This document shows, one piece after another, positions 34,973-46,079 of a stretch of DNA of 64,000 bases (position 1 is the stretch's first letter; each line of letters opens with the position of its first letter). Position numbers and translations under genes: made by a program. Origin of the DNA: Microvelia longipes (lineage: Eukaryota > Arthropoda > Insecta > Hemiptera > Veliidae); the NCBI GenBank assembly GCA_018340805.1, contig JACMZG010001908.1, positions 47,561,691 through 47,625,690 of the forward strand. The letters are read 5' to 3'. The notes beneath the pieces are model-generated. The model saw nothing but the letters and a program-made list of their open reading frames with translations, searched no databases and was not told the origin of the DNA.

Positions 34973-37937
34973 GAAAACATCCAAGGGCAGTTATAACAGT
35001 TAAAATTAACGGGCGGAATTGTGATATGGAATTTGATTCTGGGGCTAGAATTTCAACTATAGATAGAAACTTTTGGGATAAATTAGGAAATCCAAAATTA
35101 ACGGAAACGACGATTAAAGTTTCGGGGTATGGAAAAAACATGTTAAAAGTATTAGGTAAATTGTCAGTTAATGTAACTTTAAACGGGAACACCAAAACAT
35201 TAAATACATTTGTAATAGATGTTATCGATGTTCCACTGTTTGGTATGCCATGGATAGTAGCTTTCAACCTTAATTTACCTTCAGAAGTCCGAATATGTAA
35301 AATAAATGAGGATCAAAACACTAATAATGACGGAAAAGTATTAAAAGAGATTGAAAAACTAAAAACAAAATACAAAATTTTTAAAGACGAATTAGGTACT
35401 GCAAAGGGAGTTAAAGCAAAAATATTTTTAAAAAAAGATGCCAAACCAATAGCATTTACGGCTAGGAGGGTCCCATTTCCACTAAGACAAGGGGTAAAAA
35501 ATGAATTGGAAAGGTTAGAGAAAATAGGGATTATAGAAAAAGTAGACCCTAGTGTAACACCTATTGAATGGGCTACCCCGACAGTAAATGTAAAAAAGCC
35601 TGAGGGGCAGATTAGGATTTGTGGGGATTTTAAAGTAACTTTAAATCCAAACATGATCGAGGATAAACACATTATGCCTACTTTTGAAGATTTAACTTCC
35701 AAGTTAGTGAATGGAACAAGGTTTACTGTCATCGACCTAAAGATGCATATTTGCAAATTGAGGTGGATAAAGATTCAAAACAGTATCTTATCATTGCTAC
35801 GCACTATGGTTATTTTTCCTACACCAGGATGCCGTTCGGAATTTCATCAGCCCCCGGGGTCTTTCAGCGGTACATGGAAGAATTGCTAGGAGATCTGCCA
35901 AATGTTGGTATTTTATTAGATGATATAATTATTACTGGTCCCAACAGTGAAATTCATATTAAAACCGTAGAAGAAGTTATGAAAAGACTTAAAGAACGGG
36001 GTTTAAGAGTAAAATGGAACAAATGCAGGTTTTATGAAAAAGAAGTGAAATATCTTGGTCACATGATAGACAAAGACGGAATCCACCCAATGAATGATAA
36101 AATAGAAGCAATAAAAAAGGCACCATCACCAGGTAATGTTAGTCAGTTAAAATCGTTTTTGGGAATGGTGAATTATTATTCTCGTTTTGCACCTAATTTG
36201 CAAGGACAATGCAAAGTCTTACACCAACTTCTGAGAAAAGGAACACAATGGAAATGGTCTCATGTGGAAGAGGACTGTTTTAACAAAGTAAAAAATATTA
36301 TTACAAGTAAAGATATATTGGTACCTTATGACTTAAACAAACAAGTCAAAGTGGTTTGTGACGCTTCGGAGAATGGATTAGGCGCGTTCTGCTGCACCTT
36401 ATGGATGATGGGTCGGAACGACCTGTAGCATTTGCTTCCAGTGTGCTAAATTCAGCAGAACAAAAATATGCTTCAATAGACCGGGAAGCATTAGCATTAG
36501 TCTATGGGGTGACAAAATTCCATCAGTACATCTATGGAGAGAAATTATTCTAGAACAGATCACAAACCACTAGAAAGAATTTTTGGGACTAAAAGGGATT
36601 TGTCAAAAATCACAAATGGCAGATTAGTCAGATGGGCACTAAAGCTAAACAGTTATCATTACACTATTAGATATAGAGAAGGGGCTGAAAATGTATGTGC
36701 GGATGCGTTGTCACGGCTGCCAATTCAAGAAAGTGATAAATTATTATGGGAAAGTGAGGCTTCAGAAATTAAGGTTTTAATAAATGAAAACAGAGATTGT
36801 TTATATCAGAAAGGACACTTACAAGAGGCAACAAGGAAGATTCTACACTGAAGAAGGTAATAGCATTTATTGAAAATGGATGGCCAAATAAGAAACTTGA
36901 AGGGGAGTTAGGCGAATATCAAAGAAAGAGAGATGAACTCGAGTGGGAAGATGGAGTTTTAACCTGGTTAGAAAAAATTATTGTGCCAACTCATTTACGT
37001 AAAAAAACTTTACAAATTTTACACAGGGGGCATCCAGGAATATCAGCTATGCGGGCCTTGGCAAGATACTATGTTTGGTGGCCTGGCATGAGTAAGGCTG
37101 TGGAGGACTTTGTTCGTGGATGTGAGGCATGTCAGGAACACCGGGATAATATAGAGGAGGTTCCTCTATATCCCTGGAATGTACCAAGTCGAGCATGGGA
37201 AAGACTGCATATTGATTTTGCAGGACCATTCGAGGGACATCAGTGGCTTGTATTAATTGATGCATACTCCAAGTGGATCGAAATTGCTAAACTAAAAAAA
37301 ATCACAACATTGACAACTATTAACAAACTTAGAGAATGGTTTTGTAGATTCGGGTACCATCCAAGATAGTTTCAGACAACGGGCCACAACTAACCAGTAG
37401 AGAATTTGAAGCATTTTGTGAAGAAAATAACATCAAACATATAAGAACAACTCCATATCATCCGAAGACAAATGGTTTAGCAGAGAGAACAATAAAACAT
37501 TTAAAAGAAGATTTCTGAGTTGTAGGAAGGAAGGAAAAGATCCAAATTTGGCACTGCAGTCTTTTCTTTTAAGTTATAGAAATACACCACAACAGACTAC
37601 TGGGTTATCTCCCGCAGACATGTTATTAGGACGAGAATTCCTACACTATTAGACACCTTCGCCCTAATTATAAAGAAACAATTCAGGAACGAATATGGAG
37701 ACAGAAAAAATATCACGATAAAGGGCATAAAACAAGAGAATTTGAAAAGAGGGATGAAGTATGGGTACGGAAAGAAGATGGGAACGGATGGAAAGCAGGA
37801 GTAGTGGAGGAGAGATCAGGAGAGCTCTCATATAAAGTTAAAGTCGGGGGAGTGATTAAGAGAAACACGCTGATCAACTGAGGCAAGAGAAGGAGCTAGA
37901 GAAGTGGATAGCAGTTTCTTATGAGGGAGGACTGTAA
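34972..37937 (+). pseudogene. pol of the Ty3/gypsy element: protease, RT, RNase H, integrase (multiple frameshifts)
   Basis: Domains in order: aspartic protease with DSGA near 35035; RT from about 35440 with PFGISSAPGVFQRYMEE and catalytic LLDDIII near 35920; RNase H with VCDAS near 36360 and TDHKPLERIF near 36555; integrase HHCC zinc domain (H..H near 37025, CEACQ near 37125) and catalytic Asp/Asp/Glu region (DFAGPF near 37215, SDNGPQ near 37373, NGLAERT near 37472). Frames break near 35742, 36383, 36545 (probably two adjacent), 36835, 37360, 37513 and at one or more sites between about 37630 and 37880. Those that can be read all move to the -1 frame. The final frame runs into the 3' LTR, where TAA at 37935-37937 ends it. 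Confidence 0.9.
37921..37932 (+). promoter_or_regulatory. Putative polypurine tract
   Basis: The purine-rich run GAGGGAGGA lies directly before the 3' LTR, the usual position for the plus-strand primer. It is also coding (end of pol). Confidence 0.6.
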
Positions 37938-38019
37938 TGACAGCTATGTCATATTATATTAAATTGTTATTAATGTTTACAACATAGTTTATAACGAGGC
38001 TTAAACCGTCCTTATTACA
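37933..38019 (+). repeat. 3' LTR of the Ty3/gypsy element (87 bp)
   Basis: Identical to the 5' LTR by direct comparison and followed by the duplicated target CATCA. Confidence 0.95.
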
Positions 38020-38024
38020 CATCA

Positions 38025-41000
38025 TATTTGGGGTTTAAATATTAAACTAATGAAAATGCAAAAATGAGCTGATTATTCTTTAATTTTATTTCTGAGTTTA
38101 GTCACGTAAGATTAATAGTATTTGTTCCCCCATCTCTGCATTAAGTTGACACAGTCAAGTTAACGGTAAGAAATTGTATAGCTTACGCCAAAATATTGAT
38201 GCTGATCTCTCCCTCAATGGCATGGGACCAGGGCCAAATAAACCAATTCGATTTGTTCCTTTCCTAATTTTGTTTATTTTTCAAATGAACTTAACACAAC
38301 CGAATCAGCACTGCAACTGAACATAAGTCGTATGTTTAACATTCCTTATTTCATTTGATATCTTCTGTACAGTTACTAATTAGTATCATTATACTGGACA
38401 ATCGTAAGGCTGTCATGATAAATATTTAATATGATAAGACTTGAAAAAGTTATTATTCATTTCATAAGTCAGTCTATATACAATCAGGGATTAGGGTGTC
38501 TCAAAGAACAGACCGTACGATAAGACTTGAGAAATCTCTGTAACATCTCAAAAGCCAGCTGCAAACTGACAGAGGCGCACTGGGGACTAAGGAGACTGAA
38601 ACCCACAGTATAAGTATTTTCAAACGCAAACTTTCTTCAACTCGCTTTCTTCTTTGAATTGTTCAGGTTCTTCATGATAATACCCGTCAAAACTATTTTT
38701 TGTGTGAATTCTATATCGGTAATTTTCACCAGTTTTTGCACTTACCTACTTTATCTTTCTGTGCGGAATTTCAATTGGTTTCCTAGCAACCCGGTAAATT
38801 GTACTTTACAATAATACTAACACCGCTATATATAATTTAATTGCGGATTTCCATTTCAGCCCCATACAAAACAAAATCCTGGGTGCGCCACTGCAAGGGT
38901 GTCTCAAAGACCAATTCGTAAGATAATACTTAGGAAAGCTCTAAAGCTATAGTTTGCAACAAAATATCTCCTACTCCTAATTATCTCTAGGGTATCGAAG
39001 AATAGTTCCTCTTATAGGACATAAGAATGTTTGGAACATAACAAATAACGCAGTTTTATATCGTATAAACTAAGGAAATTAAAACCTAAGTCCAAAAAAG
39101 TGGCGGTACGGTCTTGCTGATTAGGCAGTTTAAATAATACTTTCTAAAACAATTTGTAAAGCTATTAACCATTACCTCAAAGGCTTAGAAACTACTTAAT
39201 TTTTTCTTTAATTTAAAGTTTATGGGTTAAAATAGTATACTCGGAGAAGTAATGCCAACTTAAACAACTTAGATTTTCCAATCAGTATGAGCAACATCAT
39301 TACTATTTGTATTTGTGCCATTGTGGAACAATTTAAAGCTCGTTCTATGAAGAATTGAATTTACACCTAATGCATTAATCAAGATCAAGACAGGTTTAAA
39401 ATAGACTCGAATTCTTGCTCCAGGAATCAATATTTACTCTGCTCTCTCCATTTATCTTTTCTACTTCTGTTTGTTTGTCATTCAATATGTCTACTATAAA
39501 CCAACCGATAAGATTTATGTTGTTTTTCCAAACATACTTAGCTTGAAGAAAGAATTAAATTCCATACCAAAAATATACATGTCTCGAAGGCTTAAAGTGT
39601 ATTATTATTAACAGAAATAAGAATAGCTTTCAAATTATTTCTAGCGAAATTTCTTATTTCACAGCGCATTTTTCTAAAACAAAATTTAATGCCAATTTGC
39701 TAAAAATGCACTCATAAGTACCTCATAATAGAAAAAAGTTAAATAAAGCCAGCATAGAGTAAAGTAAGTATTAGGATTAGGAACAGAGACTACTGATTAA
39801 GGTCGCCATCTACTTTAAAATATGACACCCTGTTTTAAGGCTAATTCAAATTAATTTATTTTTAATGACGTTATAACGAGGGTAGATAAAACATAATATT
39901 ACGAAATAAAGAGCATCTTAAGGCAGAGGATCCTTAAATATAACACCTTGTGTAAAAGTCATTTGAAATTTAAAAATATTAGTGATTCTCATCCGTTATT
40001 TTAAACATTCCTGCTAGTCTCTAAATTTCCGAACTTATTACACATCCAATCGCTAACTAAACCAGCAGAAAAACTTTTGTGGGATTATAAGGACGGATAT
40101 TATTTAGTATAATGTTATATTTTTCTTGGATTGCATTTAAAGAGATGCCAAGAACTTTAAACTTTTGCACAAATGACGTATATTTATTCAAATTCGTTTT
40201 TCGTAAAAAAAATACAATCATGGTAATGGTAATATTAGCTTGAATCGGAGTTTTCTAATTAAATAAATGATGCACTAAATCTTTCTTAATTCAACAATTT
40301 GTTTAATCGTTATAAATTTTATCTTTTTTAATCTCGATTAAACAAGCTTCATTTAAGAAAGACAAAAAAGAAGAAAGATTTTCAAACAAGAAAAACAATT
40401 ATGATGAAAAAACGGGATAATAATTGTGTTAAGAGTTTTCCTGTTTTTTTTCTAGCTATTTTTTAACTGTTAAAAGATGTTTCATTTGCTCTAAAAAAAG
40501 GATTTAGGTCAGGTTTCTTTTTTTTAAATTCTTCTTTTTCGCTCTTTCCTTGTCTTTTCATTTATGGAGATGCTGAAATCTGTTCCTTAAACTGAAAGTA
40601 AAACGCTATGTTGAATTTTCAACAGAGAGTTTCATTTGCCTTCTGCTCGCTTTTTTCTTGAGCGTTTCTCTGAATTTGAAATTTTCTTGTATATATTATA
40701 ATATAACTTTCTTATTTAAATAAAAAGCCAAGGTAATAAAAGAAAACATTCTATTTTTTTAAAAGGCTTATTTTTTCTTAAAAGGTCTTGAGGGAATTTT
40801 ATTAAACAAATAGTTTCCTACCTTTTTTGTCCCTATTATTTTATACGTCTAAATTGAAAAGATCCCTCGCCATTTTGTATTCTGATTTTCTTGCAAAAAT
40901 TGTAATTTTTCAGTCGAACAATCTCAATTTTTAACATCTTACTTTATTAAATTACATTTTATTATTAAGAAAATATTTTAAACATTGGTCTTCTTTAAAA

Positions 41001-41194
41001 AAAGGTGTTATTAGCGAATTTTTTTACCGAATAGCACAACTAAACCTTTTGACTGATTTCTGTACAAAGTTTCAACTCTGTAGCATAAATACACTGGGAG
41101 CTATGATTATATTACACATTGATCCAATAATTTTCAGAGATCAATGAGATTTGAATTTTTTGCTGAGTCATTCATGACGGTTAATGACGTAATA
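38025..41194. other. AT-rich DNA without a recognised gene
   Basis: I see no exon with family similarity. A phrase, ggtgtctcaaaga.ca followed by tacgataagact or taagataatact, occurs near 38490 and again near 38895 (an imperfect dispersed repeat). The right end borders the assembly gap. Confidence 0.5.
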
Positions 41195-41586
41195 NNNNNN
41201 NNNNNNNNNNNNNNNNNNNNNNNNNNNNNNNNNNNNNNNNNNNNNNNNNNNNNNNNNNNNNNNNNNNNNNNNNNNNNNNNNNNNNNNNNNNNNNNNNNNN
41301 NNNNNNNNNNNNNNNNNNNNNNNNNNNNNNNNNNNNNNNNNNNNNNNNNNNNNNNNNNNNNNNNNNNNNNNNNNNNNNNNNNNNNNNNNNNNNNNNNNNN
41401 NNNNNNNNNNNNNNNNNNNNNNNNNNNNNNNNNNNNNNNNNNNNNNNNNNNNNNNNNNNNNNNNNNNNNNNNNNNNNNNNNNNNNNNNNNNNNNNNNNNN
41501 NNNNNNNNNNNNNNNNNNNNNNNNNNNNNNNNNNNNNNNNNNNNNNNNNNNNNNNNNNNNNNNNNNNNNNNNNNNNNNNNNNNNNN
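41195..41586. other. Assembly gap (392 N)
   Basis: An unbroken run of N. The sequence texture differs on the two sides, so the join should be treated with caution. Confidence 1.
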
Positions 41587-41751
41587 CGATAGTAATAACG
41601 ATAGTAATAACGACTGTAAGAAACAAACTAATGATTAATTTCACATTAAGTAGAATAGAAATAATTTGAATGAAAATAGTATAAGATAATTGCAATAAAA
41701 TATAATTTATTTGTGACAAAATCGAAAAAGTATTGTAAAGTTTATAAATAG

Positions 41752-42470
41752 AAAATTAAATATCCATCTTTATCATAAAAATAGTCTCCATTATACTCTT
41801 CTTCATCATCATCATAATTTAATGCATCATTCACGATCTTTTCATTGTTTTCATTCTCTAATGTCAAATATTCTTCTTCATCAAAAAATAATCTCCATTA
41901 TACTCTTCAACATCATCATCATCATTTAATACATCATTCACGATCTTTTCATTGTTTTCATTCTCTAATGTCAAAATTCATCTTCATCATACAAATAATC
42001 TACATTATACTCTTCAACATCATCATCATCATTTATACATCATTCACGATCTTTTCATTGTTTTCATTCTCTAATGTCAAATATTCATCTTCATCATACA
42101 AATAATCTCATTATACTCTTCACATCATCATCATCATTTAATACATCATTCACGATCTTTTCATTGTTTTCATTCTCTAATGTCAAATATTCATCTTCAT
42201 CATACAATTCATCTTCATCACAAATAATCTACATTATACTCTTCAACATCATCATCATCATTTAATACATCATTCACGATCTTTTCATTGTTTTCATTCT
42301 CTAATGTCAAATATTCATCTTCATCATACAATTCATCTTCATCATACAAATAATCTACATTATACTCTTCAACATCATCATCATCATTTAATACATCATT
42401 CACGATAGGTAATATAAGCTCTTGTCACCAATTTCTTTAAAAACATACTGGTGCAGAAATTTTAATGGGT
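41752..42470 (-). pseudogene. Acidic tandem-repeat coding sequence (unknown protein)
   Basis: About 5-6 imperfect copies of a ~100-111-bp unit read on the minus strand as an Asp/Glu/Asn-rich protein, with a longest open stretch at 42218-42403. Typical phrases are NDDDDVEEYNVDYLYDED and EYLTLENENNEKIVNDVL. Before the repeats a non-repetitive protein-like leader, HDNPLKFLHQYVFKEIGDKS, is seen at about 42410-42470 in a neighbouring frame. The last copy ends near 41760 (EEEYNGDYFYDKDGY). Copy-to-copy length changes that are not multiples of three break the frame. I do not recognise the family. The opposite strand also has open frames (Ser/His-rich), which I consider by-products. Confidence 0.45.
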
Positions 42471-42479
42471 TATCGTGGA

Positions 42480-42800
42480 TTTATTGATTTTCGATTATCG
42501 ATTTATTGATTAATCGATTTTATTATTTTTGATCGATTCATTTTTTATTTGATCGGATTTTTTAATTTATTATTTTGTTAATGAATGGAAAAATTAATTT
42601 ATCTTTATATTTTTATTTATCTTTATTTTTTTTATCTTTTTTTTATTTTTTTTTTTTTAAAAATTTTTTTTTTTAAAATTTTTTTTATTATTTTTGTTTT
42701 AATGAAGAATAATTTTTAAATTTTTAAAAAAATTATTTTTAAAATTTTTAAAATTTTAATTTTTTTAAAAAATTTTTTAAATTTTATTTTTTTAAAGTGC
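42480..42800. repeat. Low-complexity A/T DNA with ATCGATT repeats
   Basis: TATCGATTTATTGATT-type repeats are followed by runs of T and A (tttttaaaattt) and the triplicated phrase aaagtgc near 42797. Confidence 0.8.
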
Positions 42801-43559
42801 AAAGTGCAAAGTGCAAATGTGTGTGTTGGAAAAAGTGCAGGTGCAAATTATGATGAAAAAATAAAAAGTGCTAAATGTCAAGTGCAAAAAAGATATATTG
42901 ATTATTAAAAAATTCGCGACAGATAATTTCTGTGTGTGTGTGTATTGATTTTTCGAAACTTTATTTATGTTGGTTGAACTAGGATTTCAATTCGATATAC
43001 ATTGCTTAAGGTAAACTATGGTGTAGGATGGCTAGGATTTCTCAGAAACTATATAACTCCTGCACCAAGCGTAATGAATTATCGCGCATTTGTGTTTGAA
43101 GCTTAATAACTTTTGATGTATTGGATGGATTTCGATGGGACTTGATTGTTGGATAGAGGGGAAGTAGAGGAAGGATGATTAAAAAGATAGCCAAGTTGAT
43201 TGGTGGACAATTGATTTTTAAAAATCGATAATGATCAAAGAGATTGTAAGTAGTAATATCTTTGTCAAAATTAATTTTTCCGGAACCAATATAATTTTAG
43301 AAGAAGAGGAAAAGAGGGGAATTAGATAAGCTATGAGTCATATTTTTTCCGATGTTAGGTGAAAAAGATATAAATTTTTAAAAAGATGGTGTGGGGCGCC
43401 ACTCAAGGTCATTTGGAAAATATAAAGAAAATTCTCATGTATGAATTGAAAATTTTAATCCAAGTAATGTGTGTGTGTATGTGTGTATCAATAGGAAATC
43501 AATAAAATATGTATCCATGGCAACCAAATATATTGTTACTAGGCAACCGATGACGTCAT

Positions 43560-43640
43560 CCTTACTTCCCCACTGCTTCCCCACTGGCTTTCCCACTGCT
43601 TCCCCACTGCTTCCCCACTGCTTCCCCACTGCATTTGAGT
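43560..43640. repeat. CTTCCCCACTG decamer-type tandem repeat
   Basis: About six to seven units of cttccccactg (variants gctttcccactg) lie in direct order. The complementary strand encodes repeated GEAVGKQWGS, which I regard as a repeat artefact. Confidence 0.85.
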
Positions 43641-43699
43641 TGCATACATGTTTGCATTTTCTGTTGCAAGTTTCCCCATTTGGTCTAAAGTTAATCGAT

Positions 43700-43830
43700 T
43701 AAAGTGGGGGATTATGGGGATAAGGTGGGATACCCTGGGGGATTAGGATTGGGGATACCCTGGGGATAGGGTGGGGATACCCGGGGATAGGGTGGGGATA
43801 CCTTGGGGATAGGTGCGGATAGGTATGCCT
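43700..43830. repeat. GGGGATA-rich tandem repeat
   Basis: Repeated gataccctgggg and gatagggtgggg units give many runs of four G on the plus strand, so G-quadruplex formation is possible. Confidence 0.85.
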
Positions 43831-43914
43831 ATTGCAGTCATGATTTTTTAATACTATTTACAACACATTAAACACAATTTTCCAATAACAAGATTTATTA
43901 AAACAAAAATTAAT

Positions 43915-44520
43915 CTTCGGAATATTTCCTCATTTTCTTCCTCTTGAGACATTTCTTCCTCATTTCAAGGTTTTCTTCTTCGTTTTCATCTATTCCTCCC
44001 TCATTTTCAGACATTTCTTCTTCGTTTCATTTATTCCTCCCTCATTTCAGACATTTCTTCATCATTTTCACAATGTTCTTCATTATTTCATATCATTTCC
44101 TCGCTCTTTTTAATTGATGCAAGTTTTAGAACTTGATCAAGTATTAGAGTTGCGTATTCTTTGATAATAAATATAATTTGTTTTTCCTCTGCGATATTCA
44201 TGATTAATATATTCTTTGTATCATTTTTTTTTATATACATAAAATGACATGCTGACTACATGTTACTTAAACATGCGCATGTCAATTAAATAAGAAAAAA
44301 TAAAGACAATTTTATATAATAACATTTATTTTTTTATAACATCACAACAATTCTTTCAATAGAGTTATTTTTCAATCATTTTCTTTATCTTTTTTCAAGG
44401 ATTTCTTCATCGTTTCGAAAATTCCTCTCTCAATTTCTTCATTTGAGTCAGTTCTTCATAGTTTCAAAAACTTTTTCTCTCTTTTCAATAAAATTTCTTC
44501 CTCTTGATTGATTTCTATTG
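43915..44520 (-). other. Glu-rich minus-strand coding-like repeats (broken)
   Basis: Repeats of the type catttcttcctc read on the minus strand as Glu/Met/Lys-rich peptide pieces (for example EMSQEEENEE). The frame is broken several times and no start or domain can be defined. It resembles the acidic repeats at 41.75-42.47 kb in character. Confidence 0.3.
44200..44290 (+). promoter_or_regulatory. Direct repeat copy 1 with TGACATGC...GCATGTCA hairpin
   Basis: The hairpin arms TGACATGC and GCATGTCA lie at 44245-44284. The block starts attcatgattaat and matches 45792-45885 along its length. It lies upstream of the unrecognised ORF at 44625. Confidence 0.5.
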
Positions 44521-44624
44521 GCTTACAGTATATGCATTTCAAATCTACAACCAATCAAAATTAATACACACACATACACTCGTAGTTATAAATAAAAAAT
44601 TATAAAATTAATCACTTTTTCAGA

Positions 44625-45132
44625 AATGAATAAATTGAAAAGTACCATGTACAAAAATACTTCATTGAAACAATATGAAATGTTGAAGCAGCTCGACATA
44701 TGTTAAAACAAGATAATCCGGATGAAGATGATAATTCTATAGATATGTATAATGAAAAGAATGAAGATTCAAGCAGTTAGTCAATCAGAGTTATACATTG
44801 AATTACTTGGACAACTTATCCAGATGCGTTGTGAACAGAGCAGAAATTCTTAAACGAGAATATAATTTGGGACCCATTCATGGAGCCGATGACTGAGATA
44901 AGCAACAATGGAAATCCTAATGTATAGATATAAAATAGAGAAGAAATTGCAAAAGGGGCTCCATGCATTGATTAGAGATTCAATTTCTGGACAGCCTGGT
45001 TGGTTTGAGAAAAGATTGAAACTCATTGAAAAACTTGTTTTTAATGATAAACAGTTAGAGAATATTGACCTTTTTAATGAAACAACTGGTAAAGTTTTTC
45101 AATCTAAAATCCACCAACCAGCGGCAAATTGA
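44625..45132 (+). pseudogene. Unrecognised protein, broken ORF
   Basis: Three frames carry protein-like stretches in succession. A start MNKLKSTMYKNTSLKQYEML lies at 44625, a DNPDEDDNSIDMYNEKNED acidic stretch near 44715-44770, and a NYLDNLSRCVVNRAEILK stretch near 44805-44860. The open C-terminal part at 44908-45132 contains HALIRDSISGQPGWFEKR and IEKLVFNDKQLENIDLF. The pieces suggest one protein of roughly 170 residues interrupted by indels. No domain was recognised. It lies on the opposite strand to the family B DNA polymerase and between the two TGACATGC direct repeats, so it may belong to the same element. Confidence 0.4.
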
Positions 45133-45479
45133 AATTTACAAGGAAAAAAAAAAAAATTCAAGATTGCCAACAGATTAAAACTTTGACTTGAGGTATCAGG
45201 AGTCCGGAAGTTGTTTGCAATCACAAAAAAAAAACATAAAAATGCAGGCACTATTCGATAGCATTTGGGGAAACAGAGGCAGTGTAAAATAGATAGAAAT
45301 AAAAAATGGTAATTTCTTTTTTATAATTACTATTAATCTGTAAATTTAGAGTTTTCTGCAAAGTCAAGCGTCCAAAGAGCATCAAATTCAATGGTTATGA
45401 TGGACTATATTTGTTAAATTGTTAATTGTTGTGTTGTTATATTATTGTTGTTAATTTTTTGTAAAATAAATCTTATTGT

Positions 45480-45720
45480 TATAAAACTGTTTTTTTCTAA
45501 AAAATAAATAAAAAAAAATAAAAAAATAAAAAAACTTAAAAAAAACTTTAAAAAAAAATAAAATAAAATTTAAAAAAAAAAACTTAAAAATTAAAAAATA
45601 AAAAAAAAAAAAAAAACTTTAAAAAAAAATAATAAATTTAAAAAAAAAAAAACTTAATAAAAAAAAAATTAAAAAAATTTTTTAAAAAAAAAAAAAAAAA
45701 CTTATAAGTATTACTTCTTG
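45480..45720. repeat. A-rich low-complexity tract
   Basis: Runs of A interrupted by single T or C (aaaaaactttaaaaaaaa). Confidence 0.9.
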
Positions 45721-45791
45721 AATTACATTCAACTTACAGTATAATTATGGTCATATTTTCTTCAATAAGTTTCGTCTATTATGTAATCTAA

Positions 45792-45884
45792 ATTCATGAT
45801 TAATAGATTATTGTTACACTTTTGTTTATATTCAAATAATGACATGCTGACAACATGTACTTAACATGCGCATGTCATTTAAAT

Positions 45885-45885
<1 letters not shown>
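45792..45885 (+). promoter_or_regulatory. Direct repeat copy 2 with TGACATGC...GCATGTCA hairpin
   Basis: Second copy of the 44200-44290 block, with hairpin at 45840-45877. The inner bases differ, but the arms and the central acatgt are conserved. Confidence 0.5.
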
Positions 45886-45915
<30 letters not shown>

Positions 45916-46079
45916 TAAAATAAACAAAATTATAATAATAAATTTATTTTTAAAAACATATAATAACGATAAATATACATATACATAATACATATTATAT
46001 ATATATATGTTTTTTTCCGATGTTCTTGCTGCATCTAAAATAAAAATAATTAAATATATTTAAAATAATAATTAATTTA

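Larger units (their letters stand above)
33908..38019 (+). mobile_element. Ty3/gypsy LTR retrotransposon (mag-like), full length, broken frames
   Basis: The element of 4112 bp has two identical 87-bp LTRs (TG...CA) and a 5-bp target duplication, CATCA, at 33903-33907 and 38020-38024. The order is gag with two CCHC knuckles, protease, reverse transcriptase, RNase H and integrase, which is the Ty3/gypsy order; small size and twin knuckles resemble the mag clade. There is no env-like ORF. Several single-base losses break the frames, although the LTR identity indicates a very recent insertion. It lies antisense to the CRAL-TRIO gene, about 0.6 kb upstream of the exon at 33133-33283. Confidence 0.93.

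Noticed and set aside
35313..35756. 147-codon minus-strand frame inside pol
   Set aside because: Shadow of the reverse transcriptase coding strand; no motif.
38720..38870. Strong donor-like GTAAGTG near 38750 on the minus strand as a candidate first CRAL-TRIO exon
   Set aside because: The sequence before it is interrupted by stops and shows no similarity to the CRAL-TRIO N-terminus.
41144..41719. Frames running through the N gap
   Set aside because: Most of the sequence is unknown; the frames are artefacts of translating N.
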